Assembly (NCBI RefSeq): GCF_964340395.1
Contig: NC_135567.1
Span: 11,886,984 to 11,950,983 of the forward strand
Length of the DNA: 64,000 nucleotides
Origin: Glandiceps talaboti
Lineage: Eukaryota > Hemichordata > Enteropneusta > Spengelidae
Direction: 5' to 3'
How positions within the stretch are numbered: position 1 is the first letter of the stretch; each line of letters opens with the position of its first letter. Below are positions 11,475 to 23,329 of this stretch, one piece after another. Made by a program: the position numbers and the translations under genes. The notes under the pieces are model-generated. The model was given only the letters and a program-made list of their open reading frames with translations. It was not told where the DNA came from and did not search any database.

Positions 11475-12673
11475 ATAAATCCATAATTATAGATTGTCTT
11501 TGTCAACATGGACTTGTTAGATTGGATGAAGTCATGGCTGAAGAAGACTCTGAGAAGCATTGTATAGACGATAGTGCAAATAGTGATTGTGATGTGTTAG
11601 TGACCAATGAGAACCAGGATTCTGCACAGACTACAGTTACATGTGAAAATAGTGATAATATTACGAATGAACAGACTCTGCCAGACGCTGATGAACATTC
11701 TTTAAACTATAGTGATGTAAGTGATGAGAATGGCGGGCATAAAAATGAAAGGTCATTAGTAGGTGACGAGTGTGGTCAAAGATTTTCTCAAAATAGTTCT
11801 CTGAAACAGCACATGAGAATCCACAAAAAGGAAAGACCATTTGTATGTAAGGAGTGTGGTAACACTTTCACTCAAGGCGGTAGTCTAAAAAGACACATGA
11901 TAATCCATACAAATGTAAGACAGTTTGTGTGTAAGGAGTGTGGTAAACGTTTTACTCGAAAAAGTGATCTGAAAGTGCACATGAGAATCCATACAAATGA
12001 AAGACCATTTGTATGTAAGGAGTGTGGTCAAAGTTTTACTCAATCTAATGCTTTGAAAGTACACATGAGAATCCATACAAATGAAAAACCATTTGTATGT
12101 AAGGAATGTTGTCGAAGGTTTACTCAAGCATCTCCTCTAAAAGTACACATGCGAATCCACACAAATGAAAGACCGTTTGTATGTAAAAAGTGCGGTAAAA
12201 CATTTACTAATAGTGGTAATCTACAAGTACACATGAGAGTACACACAAAAGAACGACCATATGTATGTAGCAAGTGTGGTCAACGTTTTACTCAAGGCCC
12301 TCATCTAAAAGTACACATGAGAATCCATACCAATGAAAGATCATTTGTATGTAAAGCGTGTGGTAAAAGTTGCACTCACGTTGGTGATCTGAAATTACAC
12401 CTGAGAATCCACACAAGTGTAAGACCATTTGTATGTACCAAGTGTGGTCGAAGTTTTACTCGATCCAGACATCTAGAAGTACACATGAGAATCCACACAA
12501 ATGGAAAATCATTTGTATGCAAGGACTGTGGTAAATGTTTTACTCGAAATGATGGTCTAACAAAACACATGAGAATCCATACTAATGAAAAACCATATAT
12601 ATGTAAGGAGTGTGGTAAACGATTTACTCAATCGAATCAGCTATATGTACACATGAGAATCCATGCAAATTAA
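11475..12673 (+). CDS. ZNF gene B, coding exon 3: zinc-finger array
   Basis: The acceptor GTCGACAG precedes 11475; joined to exon 2 it gives 433 aa. The acidic spacer is EEDSEKHCIDDS...EHSLNYSDVSD. The first finger is degenerate: its first zinc-binding Cys is Gly (VGDECGQRF). Ten intact C2H2 fingers follow, with helix residues such as QSNALKV, NSGNLQV, QGPHLKV and RSRHLEV that differ between fingers. Linkers are mostly TNERPF. The array ends at MRIHAN and a TAA replacing the expected GAA of the linker; a partly recognisable finger (FVCKECSKSF) continues past the stop. It probably encodes a nuclear DNA-binding protein. Its mirror copy is gene A. Confidence 0.9.
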
Positions 12674-13149
12674 AGAAAATTTGTATGTAAGGAGTGCAGC
12701 AAAAGTTTTATGTTTAATATTGATCTAAAATTACACGTTAATCCGTACAAATTAACATTTTCTTGTACCGTTAAAATTTTACTCAATTTTGTAATCTGAA
12801 AGCATACCTTAAAATACACTTAAAATGATTGACATTTTGTATTATTTAATGGAGTTCAAATATTTGCTTTCATAATTTATCTGATATTGGATTAGTCCCT
12901 CTCTCTGATTTCCCAGGCTTCACTAATTTGTCTGTTATAAGTCTGCAACACTAGACAGAGCCCGGGGGAGAGTACTAGTATACATTGAATCCCTTCCATG
13001 CATCGGTCCATTTGGCCATCATCACCTATATCATAGACATGTATCTCCCGATTTTAACCAAACTTGGCAAGAAAGTCAGATGTTATAAAAATTAACATCT
13101 GCACATCATTTTGTTTTGTAACCTTCACATATACATACCTGATGTACAT

Positions 13150-13292
13150 GTGCCTAAACTGATCATAAGCCTGAGGATTCTGTATTTATTTTGGATTTTT
13201 TAATTGATAAACCAAATTACTCATGCCCTTCTACTGGAAAAATCAATGCGAATCAACATGTGTCATGTCCTTGTTTATAACTCAATAAATTA
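13150..13292. mobile_element. TTAA-type MITE, left half, 3' flank of gene B
   Basis: CTGAGGATTCTGTATTTATT, TACTGGAAAAATCAATG, TGTCATGTCCTTGTTTATAA and CTCAATAAATTA match the family. The copy breaks off where the 13293-14165 segment begins, so it was probably interrupted by that insertion. Confidence 0.6.
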
Positions 13293-13590
13293 CGAAGAGG
13301 TCATTCAACCTGTTCTTGGAGAGGGTCATATTTTGCATTACAATATTTAGGGGAGGGTCATATTTTACAATCCGTAGTTTTGTGACCAAATTGAGGATTC
13401 AATTATTGTCAATTTGTTTTGTGTGTTTTGAGATGTGAAAGTGAGATGAACACTCAACATTTATTTTTACAAATACTTTACATGCCAAAATACAAAAAAT
13501 AAAAATACGTATATTGTAATAAAATTGTTTCATAAAACGATGCATTTTATTAAGTATACCATCTCACCTTAACACTCGCACTGTTCATGA

Positions 13591-13625
13591 ATGTTGTTGT
13601 TAAAATATTATGGTGGTGGACGCAG

Positions 13626-13694
<69 letters not shown>

Positions 13695-13890
13695 AGTTTT
13701 GAATGTCATAGAGAACACGGACAGTGATACATGTACTGACTCAAGTAGTGACAGTAAGTCAGATGAGAGTGATACTGATAATGGCAATACTGAAAGTGAA
13801 GGTGATGATGACAATGATATCAGGGAACTTTTACAAGTGACCAGATCAGGCAGAGTATGCACAACATGGAAAGCACGTTTTAGATACTAA
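13591..13890 (+). CDS. short acidic frame with poly-Asp and SGR motif, possible transposon fragment
   Basis: The frame encodes 22 consecutive Asp (from a GAT microsatellite), a Ser/Asp/Glu-rich stretch (DSSSDSKSDESD) and a C-terminus VTRSGRVCTTWKARFRY. A basic SGR tail after an acidic region resembles ends of some transposon or retroelement proteins, but I cannot name the family. The lower-case start is uncertain, and it may be a piece of a spliced or broken gene. Confidence 0.35.
13625..13692. repeat. (GAT)n microsatellite
   Basis: 22 or so uninterrupted GAT units encode the poly-Asp tract. Confidence 0.95.
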
Positions 13891-14214
13891 CTGGATTGTG
13901 TATGAATATAAGAGAAAGGTAATTAGCCAGTCTTTTGCTGTTGTTGCTTTATAATTTATGTACAAATAGTCAAAATCATTTAATTTGAATGTATAATTTA
14001 TAATTGGAAGATTAATTAATGTTCAGTATATGCAATAGCCATGGGGAGGGTCATGTGTTACAAAATGAGACAAAGAGGAGGGTCACCTTTTACAAATGGA
14101 GAATGGGGGAGGTCATGTTTACTTGCAAGACCATGTGTGATTTCCTCCGGCCCTCACCCCTTGTAAATACTGAAGTTTCAATAAAGTAGTAAATAACTTC
14201 CCTGGAGTGATAAT

Positions 14215-14335
14215 TGTCGTGTCAGTGACTGTACATATGTATTGATCGGTGAGTGATATTGATCAAAGTGAGTGATAGCCAAGATCCGTCACTATCAGAT
14301 TGACTCAAAATGTATGTAGGGTAAATGAAGAACAT
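14215..14335 (+). repeat. conserved promoter-upstream block, gene C
   Basis: GTGTCAGTGACTGTACATA, GTGAGTGATATTGATCAAAG and AAAATGTATGTAGGG recur upstream of genes B (inverted), D and E. Confidence 0.6.
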
Positions 14336-14374
14336 ACTGGAAACCATATCCTGTTTGTATCGTCTGAATCAAGT

Positions 14375-14384
14375 GCGCATGCGC
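14375..14384 (+). promoter_or_regulatory. NRF1-like palindrome, gene C promoter
   Basis: Perfect GCGCATGCGC about 40 bp before exon 1. The MITE fragment seen at the other promoters is absent here. Confidence 0.65.
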
Positions 14385-14419
14385 GATACAACCCGACTTA
14401 GAACATAGACGTTGCGTTG

Positions 14420-14551
14420 GTGGAGGTCACTGCCTAGAAGGACGACCTTGCTGTACCCAGGCTTTGGTACTGCTGCCTCGTCTCTGTCGCGACCACAACG
14501 TAGCCAGACACCCTATCCAATCTCTAGACTACACCAGGTAATCTAGACTAG
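14420..14551 (+). other. ZNF gene C, non-coding exon 1
   Basis: Shares GAAGGACGACCTTGCTGTAC, CTATCCAATCTCTAGACTAC and the donor AGACTAG|GTAAGTACT with the other leader exons. The start is approximate. Confidence 0.68.
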
Positions 14552-15087
14552 GTAAGTACTGACTAGAACGTTTCAACTACAAGTTACACAGTGGTACACG
14601 TCTTAATAATAACTAGAACATAGAGTAATCTGTTATTGAAATTTATAGTCTGCATGGTATGACACGACGGTGCGCCCTCACACATTAGTCAATACACCAC
14701 CAAAACTGAAGAACGGTAAACAACTAAATGTATGATAAATGGGGTCACAAACGACAATACTTTGAATTATAGGTAATGCACTCCCTTCACGTACACATAG
14801 CATTAAGTCTACATCTTAGTTTGTCAATGGTTAGAATCTAAGCCTGGGTACGACAACACAGCATCCCTCAAGACTCTGTGCATTTATCAATGTATTCTGT
14901 TATGGTAAAGACACATACAGGGGGACTTTGTGACACGTCATCACTCGCTGTCCTTGGAAACCATGTTGTTGTCATCTATGTCACGTGCATACTGGTTTAG
15001 CTTAAACAGCGCTCCAAGTGGCCAAAATATACAATCTTTTGTCTTTGTATTAAACATTCAGTATTGTCATTTTTTCTTCAGTCAGAT

Positions 15088-15190
15088 ATGGGAAAAGAGA
15101 AGTTTGTATTCAGCCGATATGAACAGGCCTTGAATGAAGCACATCAAATATTACTTCACCGACTTCAGAATAATAAACTCTCTGACAAAG
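15088..15190 (+). CDS. ZNF gene C, coding exon 2: conserved N-terminal module
   Basis: 34 codons plus one base; acceptor TTCAGTCAG, donor AAAG|GTAAGT. It differs from gene E only by Ile for Val at residue 21 and Gln for Glu at residue 27. It splices in phase 1 to 15554. Confidence 0.88.
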
Positions 15191-15553
15191 GTAAGTCATT
15201 TACCTTGTATATTTGCAACTTTCCTAATTTCTAATTTTTTAAAGAAGTGAGATTATACATTAACTAGAAGTGATCAATACACAAATATATTCAATCTCTC
15301 ACATGCTCAGAAAGCTGACCCATATCATTAGTATACATGTTACACTTAACACATCAATTATGACTGAATGATGAGAATGCTTGCAATAAAGGGAATCTAT
15401 AGTTACTGCATGATGGAAACATTGCATTCAAGTGTCCACTCCCATGTGATTAATTGCAAGTATTTTAAGAGGTTGACCTTTTCCATTATCTTGACCATTT
15501 ATTTGAACTTGCGATAAGTCACTTACCATAACTACTGTTTCTTCTGTACACAG

Positions 15554-17106
15554 ATAAATCCATAATTATTGATTGTCTTTGTCAACATGGACTTGTTAGA
15601 TTGGATGAAGTCATGGCTGAAGAAGACTCTGAGAAGCATTGTATAGACGATAGTGCAAGAAGTGATTGTGATGTGTTAGTGACCAATGAGAACCCGGATT
15701 CTCCACAATCTACAATTGCATGTGAAAATAGTGATAATGTTACTAATGAACAGACTCTGCCAGACTCTGAGGAACATTGTATAAACTATAGTGATGTAAG
15801 TGATAAGAATGGAAGGCATGAAAATGAAAGGTCATTAGTAGGTGATGAGTGTGGTCAAAGTTTTACTCAAAATAGTTCTCTGAAACAGCACATGAAAATC
15901 CGCAAAAAGGGAAGACCATTTATTTGTACTGACTGTGATCATAGATTTACTAGGAAACATAATCTGAAAGTACACATGAGAAGCCATGCAAATGAAAGAC
16001 CATTTCGATGTAAGGAGTGTTTTAAAAGATTTGCATACACTAGTGCATTGAAAGAACACATGCGAATCCACACAAATGAAAGACCATTTCTATGTAAGGA
16101 GTGTGGTAAAACCTTTATTCGGAGTAGTGGTCTGAAAGACCACCTGAGAATCCACACAAATAAAAGACCATTTGTATGTAAGGAATGTGGTAAAAGTTTC
16201 ACTCGCAGTAGTACTGTGAGAGTACACATGAGAAGCCATACAAAAGAAAGACCATTTGTTTGTAAGGAGTGTGGTAAAACATTTGCATACACTAGTGCAT
16301 TGAAAGTACACATGAGAAGCCATACAAATGAAAGACCATTTGTTTGTAAGGAGTGTGCTAAAAGCTTTACTCAAAATCGTGATCTAAAAGTACACATGAG
16401 AATCCATACAAATGAAAGACCATTTGTATGTAATGAGTGTGGTAAAGGTTTTACTCAAAGTAGTGATCTAACAGTACACACGAGAATCCATACAAATGAA
16501 AGACCATTTGTATGTAAGGAGTGTGGTAAAGGTTTTAATCACAGTAGTCCTTTGAAAGTTCACATGAGAATCCATACAAATGAAAGACCATTTGTATGTA
16601 AGGAGTGTGGTAAAGGTTTTACTCACAGTAGTGCTTTGAAATCACACATGAGAATCCATACACATGAAAGACCATTTGTATGTAAGGAGTGTGATAAAAG
16701 TTTTACTCAAGAGATTAATCTGAAAGTACACATGAGAATCCATACAAATGAAAGACCATTTGTATGTAAGGAGTGTGGTAAAAGTTTTACGCAGGGGATT
16801 AATCTGAAAGTACACATGAGAATCCATACAAATGAAAGACCATTTTTATGCACAGAGTGTGGTAAAAGGTTTCCTCAATCAAATAATTTAAAAGTACACA
16901 TGAGAATCCACACAAATGAAAGACCATATGTATGTAAGGAGTGCCGTCGATGTTTTCGCCATGCACATGTATTGAAAGTCCACATGAGAATACATACAAA
17001 TGAAAGGTCATATGTATGTAAGGAGTGCCGTCGATGTTTTCGCCATGCAAATTCATTGAAATTACATATGAGAATACATAATAATACAAGACCATCAGTA
17101 TGCTAG
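15554..17106 (+). CDS. ZNF gene C, coding exon 3: longest zinc-finger array of the cluster
   Basis: The acceptor GTACACAG precedes 15554; with exon 2 it gives 551 aa. After the spacer ([20 protein letters not shown], then the acidic EEDSEKHC and [11 protein letters not shown] motifs) the first finger is degenerate twice over: Gly replaces the first Cys, and Arg replaces the last His (MKIRKKGRPF). Fourteen intact fingers follow. Some are near copies of each other: two with FAYTSALK, two with HSS(P/A)LK, two QE/QG-INLKV and two ECRRCFRHA at the end, which suggests recent internal duplication. The frame ends at PSVC with TAG where paralogues have AAG, and a ruined finger continues beyond. Confidence 0.9.
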
Positions 17107-17523
17107 GACTGCAGAACGGTTTTATGCGTAAAATTACACATGGGAATTCATACAAAAAACAGTTGTAAGATGTATCGTTATAATTTTACTCAGTTTGTAA
17201 TCTGTAAGTATACATTAGAATGGACACAAATCAACACTTTGTTTGAATCACTATACGAAAACTCAATTTGACCATGTCTTTCAACTGGGGGAAATCTTGA
17301 GCAGAGGATGTGTAAATGTGGTGAGTGTGAGACGAAGTTCCACCTTTGACTTAATTTACCCGGTGATCTCTAACCTGGGGGTTGTAGACAGTCAAATGTG
17401 GTCCTGCATCTCATACTACCCCTGGACAGAGATGGTGGTTAGGTGGGTCACAGGTAGGGTAAAAGTGGGTTAGTTTGACTTTTCGTATAATAGATTATAG
17501 TGCTCAAATATCTACTTTCATAA

Positions 17524-17763
<240 letters not shown>

Positions 17764-18008
17764 CTGATTTCCCAGGCTTCACTAATTTGTCTGTTATTAG
17801 TCCCCAATACAAGACACAACCCAGAGGAGAATATACATTGAGTCCCTTCCATGCTTCGGTCCATCTGGCCATCATCACCTGCATCCTAGACATACATCAC
17901 CTGATTTCAACCAAACATGGCATAAAAGTCAGATGATATTGAAAGACATCTGCACATCAGTTTATTTTACAACCTTCAAATATACGTACCTGGCATGCGT
18001 GTGCTTAA

Positions 18009-18346
18009 ACTGGCCATATAGATGAGGATTTGGTATTTATTTTGGATTTGTTAATTTATGAAACATTTTAATCATGGCTTCCTACTTGAAAAATCAATGT
18101 GAACATATGCCATGTCCTTGTTTGTAACTCAATAAAATGAAAATGAGTAATAAATGTGTAAAATGTTTTAGTGTACATACACAAACAAACTTTTTACTTT
18201 TTTTTTATTTTGCAATGTAATGACTTACAAACACAGACTTGGTCAATGTTGTTTCACTTTGATTTTGCAAGTAGGAAGCCATGATAAACATGTTTTATAA
18301 ATAAAAAATCACAAATAAGTACCCACTCGTCATCGATATAGCCACT
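18009..18346. mobile_element. TTAA-type palindromic MITE, complete copy, 3' flank of gene C
   Basis: TTAA at 18005-18008 and again at 18347-18350. The ends ACTGGCCATAT and ATATAGCCACT are inverted, and the match runs inward through TTTATTTTGGAT, CATGGCTTCCTACTTG and CCTTGTTTGTAACTC on one arm and their complements on the other. Confidence 0.8.
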
Positions 18347-18849
18347 TTAAATCAAGTGTATTTTGTAAGGTTGCACAGCAACTTCACATTCAACCTTTTC
18401 ATTTTGCCCCTTTTCAATGTTTTACTTTCTACAGGACGTAACAAAATGACTCTAACACTTAGTAATTAGGTCATTTACCAAAGTGTGGTAGAATCTAGTA
18501 AAACATTGTGTCATTTACCATAGTTTCGTAGAATCTATTAAGACATTATTTATTACGGGTCTGATATCTGTATTGAACATTGTGATACATACCTATTTCA
18601 ACCAAACCTGGTACAAATGTCAGATACTTTAGTTTAATATATGCATCATTTGCACTTTATTTTGTGACATTCACAAAAGTTTAACTAAACTGCCATCGTA
18701 TTTATTAGTGATAAAATCAAGTTAGCAAGTTGAAATGTTGGGGTTTTGTCTTTGATGAAGACTTGTTACATTTAGTTCAAATACGCAGTTAAAATCCTCA
18801 AATATAATGTTCATTCATCGGTTACTAAAAAAGACACCTCTCAATGGGA

Positions 18850-19098
18850 CAAACAGAGAACTTGCAATCCAGACTGAGCATGCTCAGACGCAAAGGACTA
18901 TGGGATTATCTGAGGTTATCGTATTACCTAATCTGGAGCTACCGATAAAATAAACCTCCCACAGGGTGACTATGGATTGATCATTTGTGGTTAAACACAA
19001 TATGACAATATTGTTCATAATACTAATTGATTAGCATTTATTATCACATTTCCCATGATGCAACATTCAACATGACAGGTTTGCAAGTTCCCTATTGG
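18850..19098. mobile_element. about 250-bp element with 17-18 bp inverted ends, family T250
   Basis: The ends are CAAACAGAGAACTTGCAA and TTGCAAGTTCCCTATTGG. The interior holds GAGCATGCTCAG and GACTATGGGATTATCTGAGG. A second copy is at 28877-29132 in the same position downstream of gene D, so this may be one insertion inherited through gene duplication. Confidence 0.6.
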
Positions 19099-19990
19099 TA
19101 TATTACTTGTGTTATAATGTGAATTCTGAACGTATAAGGCTTCTCTCAAAGGAAACTCCCTTTCCTATCCAAGAATGGTGGCTATATGTTTAAGTTTCAC
19201 TATAAAATTTCAATTTCGAGGAATCTTACAAAATACAGAGTTTACAAAGATAAAATGATGAATATGGTCAAAGTGTCACATGTAATTAGAATGGCTCTAG
19301 TCTCTGGGCTTTTTCCACTTTTTCAATAAAGTTTTATTTAAACACAATAGTGTTCTTTTAGGTGAACATGTGACCTGAGTGAGTGATTGCGAACAGTTGG
19401 GTGATCACTAAGACCATATACACTTTTGTCGGTGAAGAGGACTTCCTGTGCTATGAATTATGGGTGAGCTCATCAAACTCACAACTTTATTCCTACTCTT
19501 GGGGCTACATAAGCATCCCCAGTCACATGACAGTTGCTGATGGAATGCAAATTAGTCTTAAGTGCTGTCCTGATTAAGTAGAGTAATATTTCTTTATGTA
19601 TGCAAATTAGTCATTACGTGCCCTCTTGTCTGACTAGCTACATTAATCTCTTGACCTTTTCATTTAGTTCCCTCCTCAATCCCTAAGCCTGATCACTGAG
19701 CAAAGGGATATCAAAATGAGCGTGCCTCTTGTCATATTTAGGTAAAGTGTGCCAGGACATGGCGTGACACAGAGAAATCATTGCCCCAGGTTCAATTTGC
19801 ATGGTATGAATTGCATTGGAATCGATACTGGGTATATGATAATATATGTTACTAGTATTAACATACAGACATCTCTCCAGTGTTATAAAACACTACAAAT
19901 CTCCATTGTCAGTAAATGGACCGGTGAAAAAATGGAGTCCTGTTATTGAATCACTGTGTCAAGTTTTGAAATATCACACATGATAATAGT
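19099..19990. repeat. duplicated 3' flank, copies downstream of genes C, D and E
   Basis: GTGAATTCTGAACGTATAAGG, GGAAACTCCCTTTCCTATCC, CACATGTAATTAGA and CTCTAGTCTCTGG also occur at about 29150-29370 and 34376-34600. GAGTGATTGCGAACAGTTGGG to CAACTTTATTCCTACTCTTGG (19380-19500) reappears at 34630-34750. No conserved protein is seen. Confidence 0.7.
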
Positions 19991-19994
19991 GTTG

Positions 19995-20115
19995 TCTGTG
20001 ACTGTACATGTTCATTGATCAGTGAGTGATATAGATCAAAGTGAGTGATAGCCAAGATTAGTCATTATCAGATTTTATCAAAAAGTATGTAGGGTAAATG
20101 AGGAAGATATTAGAA
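19995..20115 (+). repeat. conserved promoter-upstream block, gene D
   Basis: GTGACTGTACATGTTCATTG, GTGAGTGATATAGATCAAAG and AAAGTATGTAGGGTAAATG match the blocks of B, C and E. Confidence 0.6.
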
Positions 20116-20217
20116 AAATGTATTTTCAATCACATTTTACATGTAATAAAGAAAGGTATTATATATAAATTTCTAAGTAACTGAATTTTTTTAGCTGTAT
20201 ACAAATTGCGTTTGGCG

Positions 20218-20356
20218 ATCATGATTTCAACTACTCTCGGTTACCTCAACCCTCGCCACTTGGGACTTTTCAATGAGACCATCCAGATGAGACTCGCTTG
20301 GGAAGCCCTCGTAAGCAGAGCCCCCAGCGGCAAGAGTCTGGGTAACCGGAATTAGA
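20218..20356. mobile_element. T110 family element
   Basis: GGTTACCTCAACCCTCGCC at the left and GGCAAGAGTCTGGGTAACC at the right are imperfect inverted ends. The internal GAGACTCGCTTGGG and AGAGCCCCCAGCGG match the other copies. Confidence 0.6.
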
Positions 20357-20689
20357 TTTCAACCTGTTTCTGTAACACTTATTAATAATATCGACCCGTG
20401 ATTAATATCTACATTGTCTAATCAGTGGTATTTTACCAATTTTCAATGAATATCTCGTTATAATGAATACAGTTTTAACATTGTGACATATATTCCGAAA
20501 TGAGCTTTCCCTCGAGTTTTAAACTTGACACTACACTACCTAGAGATAATATTGACCACTGATCAAGAAAAACAGTGCCCGATGTCCAATGACAAACTTT
20601 GACATCTTTGGTTATTTGATTGAAGAAATATCACTGTTGTAGCCAACATGGAGTGTGTAATTTTTTTTCATACAAAAACAAACATAAGC

Positions 20690-20847
20690 TAATAATTGTA
20701 CATTTATTGATATTTTGAAATTTGCAAACAAAGACTTGGTATGTGTTGTTACACATCGACTTTTCAAGTAGCAAGCCATGATAAAGTTGTATTATAAATT
20801 AAAAAATCCATAATAAATACCCAATCCTCATCCATATGGCCACTTTA
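20690..20847. mobile_element. TTAA-type MITE, right half, at gene D promoter
   Basis: TTTGCAAACAAAGACTTGG, AAGTAGCAAGCCATGATAAA and CATATGGCCACTTTAA end about 55 bp before the NRF1-like site. Confidence 0.65.
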
Positions 20848-20900
20848 AAGCATAATCCTGCAAGGATATCTTGATGTCACTTGTATCGTATAAATCAAGT

Positions 20901-20910
20901 GCGCATGCAC
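20901..20910 (+). promoter_or_regulatory. NRF1-like site, gene D (separated from its exon 1)
   Basis: GCGCATGCAC, one mismatch from the palindrome, lies in the conserved context TATAAATCAAGT...GATACCACC. In gene D it lies about 740 bp upstream of the exon 1 homology, not about 50 bp. Confidence 0.5.
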
Positions 20911-20930
20911 GATACCACCAGGCTTTATAC

Positions 20931-21625
20931 ATTCAGAGGGCGCCATCTTAAATCCTCAAACTGGTATCTTCCCATATATATCACTACATGCAATGTTTTC
21001 AAACATGTGTGAAATTGGGAGTGAACGGTGATCTAGTAGTTGAGTAAGTTTTAAGAAGCTCGCCTGTTTGCCTTGTCACCGCATCGCATGTCAAACGAGG
21101 TCACGTTCGACTCGGGCCAAATCATCCGCTGTCTACGGAAAATCTTGACCGGACCTCGTCTTTTTCTAACTACAGCCATTTAAAGTACACAAGAATCCAC
21201 CTACTTTGCAAAATTTGTAAATTTTGGGCGAAACAACAAATGGGCGAAAAACAGGGCCGAAATGTACGACCCCAGGGTCAAGTATTCTGCACGAAATTGA
21301 CGCGAGATCAGTATTCCTAACAATAATTACAAACTTGATTCTTGTTGCATGGAGGGAGAAATATCAGTCAAGATTGTCGCTTTTATAGTATCTAAAATGA
21401 TGAATTGTTGGGAAAATACCCCAAAATACGGCTGGTGAGCACCACTGTAAACATACCACGTGTACACACTGGAAGTTCACAGCCTGATCCTTTTTACCCA
21501 TCATGCTCTGCACCCCTTCCAGCCCCCTCCGCAACCCCCCCCCCCCCCCCCCGGTAATGAGCTATCGCATTTGACTTTTACCCATCATGCTCTGCCTTCC
21601 TTCCAGTCTCCTCTCGGTCAGTGCT
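20931..21625. mobile_element. about 700-bp insertion between gene D promoter and exon 1
   Basis: The collinearity with promoters of B, C and E breaks near 20931 and resumes near 21626 (AGAACGGACCTTGCTGTACC). Inside are a tRNA-like box pair (21030-21125), a C run (21534-21552) and two direct repeats of TTTTACCCATCATGCTCTG (21489 and 21575). The nature of the insert is unclear; it may be composite. Confidence 0.5.
21028..21125 (+). repeat. tRNA-like (RNA polymerase III) boxes, possible SINE head
   Basis: TAGTTGAGTAAG resembles an A box, and about 55 bp later GGTCACGTTCGACTC holds a B box (GTTCGANNC). A full cloverleaf is not evident, so this is a SINE-type head rather than a tRNA gene. Confidence 0.4.
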
Positions 21626-21639
21626 TCTAAGAACGGACC

Positions 21640-21766
21640 TTGCTGTACCCATGCTTTGGTACTACAGTTTCGTGTCTGTTTTCTGTCGCGACCACGACGT
21701 ACACAGAGGTAGATCTGTCGACGACCCTATCCAGTCTAAGACTACACCATTCAAGTTAGACCGTAG
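21640..21766 (+). other. ZNF gene D, non-coding exon 1
   Basis: GAACGGACCTTGCTGTACC, GTCGCGACCACGACGTA, CGACCCTATCCAGTCT and the donor CCGTAG|GTAAGTACT match the other leader exons. The following intron is enlarged to about 3.2 kb by transposons. Confidence 0.62.
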
Positions 21767-22990
21767 GTAAGTACTAACCTGAACGTAGAGTAATCTGTAA
21801 TTGAAATATTTAGTCTGTTGGGTACGGCATGACTATGTACGTGCCCTCACACATTGGTCAACCCATTGGTAAATATTTAGATGTAGGATAAATGGGATCA
21901 CGAACGATAATGTTTTGAATTATACAATAGTCACTGCCCTTTGCAAACAAATTTGTTCGTACAATTTTGACATGTATTCAAGCAATGTGAAGCGGTATAT
22001 ATTTAAACACACCATTCTTTGGGTTAACAATTGCCTATAGAAATACAATGTCTGTCTGATTTTATATAAGTACCTAGCACGATGTCACCATTTAGAGATG
22101 TCGTTTGATATGACGTGTAAGAGAACAACACTTATCATGATAAAATTTCTACCAGAAAATATCAGTTTTACAAAATAATGTAGTTTTAAAATTTTGAATA
22201 AAACTTGTTATAATATCCATTCCTGTTGCAGATATAACTATATTCTAGCATTGTCCAATTTTGAAATATTTTCAAGCAAAGTGTTCTTGTATGTATTCGG
22301 TCAACATTCACGTAGTCACTGCATTACAACATCACTGAGTTAGTCATGTCATAGGTCAAAGATAACTTGAAATGAGTTTAGTTCTGTGACTCAGACGGTT
22401 TGTTGACTTTGTTAACAGTTGTGACAATTTGACAAGACTGTGTGTTTATTTAACACCTTTGAAATTTTCAAATTTCAAAAGTATGTATATATATTATCTA
22501 GGTTAGTTTTTGTACATAATTTTTTGTATATGTCCACAGTGGTATGAAAGGTCATCATTTGTCATATACATGTAGGTTACGTATTGCCGCGACAGTATGC
22601 AGACTGAGAGTTCATAAGGTTATGATATAACTAGATAGAGCATAGACACGTGTGCCCTGATATCATAGAAAACCTTTGACATTTGAAAAGGGCGACATAT
22701 TTGAAGAAATGCTTGCATGGTCTATAGACATTTTTGGCACGATGGAAAACCAAATATAGTATTCAATTTGAAGTTTTGTTCCAAACACAACTTGAAAATT
22801 TTCCTGAAAATTTCGACTGCACACTTCAGTCTTTGTTAACAGATTGACCCGCTATTCAGTAAAGGTGACCTTGCGGACACGTACGACTAATACAGTTTAT
22901 ATCGCCCTCCGTCTCTGTTCAGTGCTGGTTTAAGTGCCCGGTTACAAATACCTTATTTCACTCCCCTTGAAAATGTCTAGTGTCGTTGCC
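21767..22990. other. intron 1 of gene D, first part
   Basis: The first about 200 bp (to GATAATGTTTTGAATTATAC) is homologous to intron 1 of the other genes. The remainder is AT-rich sequence without recognised content. Confidence 0.5.
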
Positions 22991-23329
22991 AAGGATCTTT
23001 ACTTTGGCTATGTTGACTTAGTGACGTGATGATTCGATGTGGATATGTTGGGAGACCTCTGATGTGCTGGAACTAGGTCTTCTATGTTCTAAAACTCTGG
23101 TTTTAAGTGATCTCTCTGTCTCCCCTATGTATGAATCTTGACACTGGCCTGTGTTGGTCTGGCCCTGGCAAGGAAATTGGTACACTACTCCACATACATT
23201 TTCCTCATTGGTATTGTCCTTTGGAGAAACCAATAATGGCGGCAAGTTTTTTTGTAGACTTAACGCAGGTATTTATACTGTAAGTAGTAAAAATTCTTTT
23301 CAGTGCCTCTGCGGTGTTCTTGATGTAAG

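Larger units (their letters stand above)
13293..14165 (+). mobile_element. probable unclassified transposon with an acidic open frame
   Basis: The segment interrupts the MITE downstream of gene B. GAGGGTCATATTTTACA-like direct repeats lie at both ends (13318, 13356, 14045, 14078). A 99-codon frame (13591-13890) lies inside. No clear inverted ends were found, so the boundaries are approximate. Confidence 0.4.

Noticed and set aside
19383-19577. Small conserved frames downstream of C and E (NSWV...YSYSW)
   Set aside because: They are similar only because the 3' flank was duplicated; the frames are not maintained between copies.
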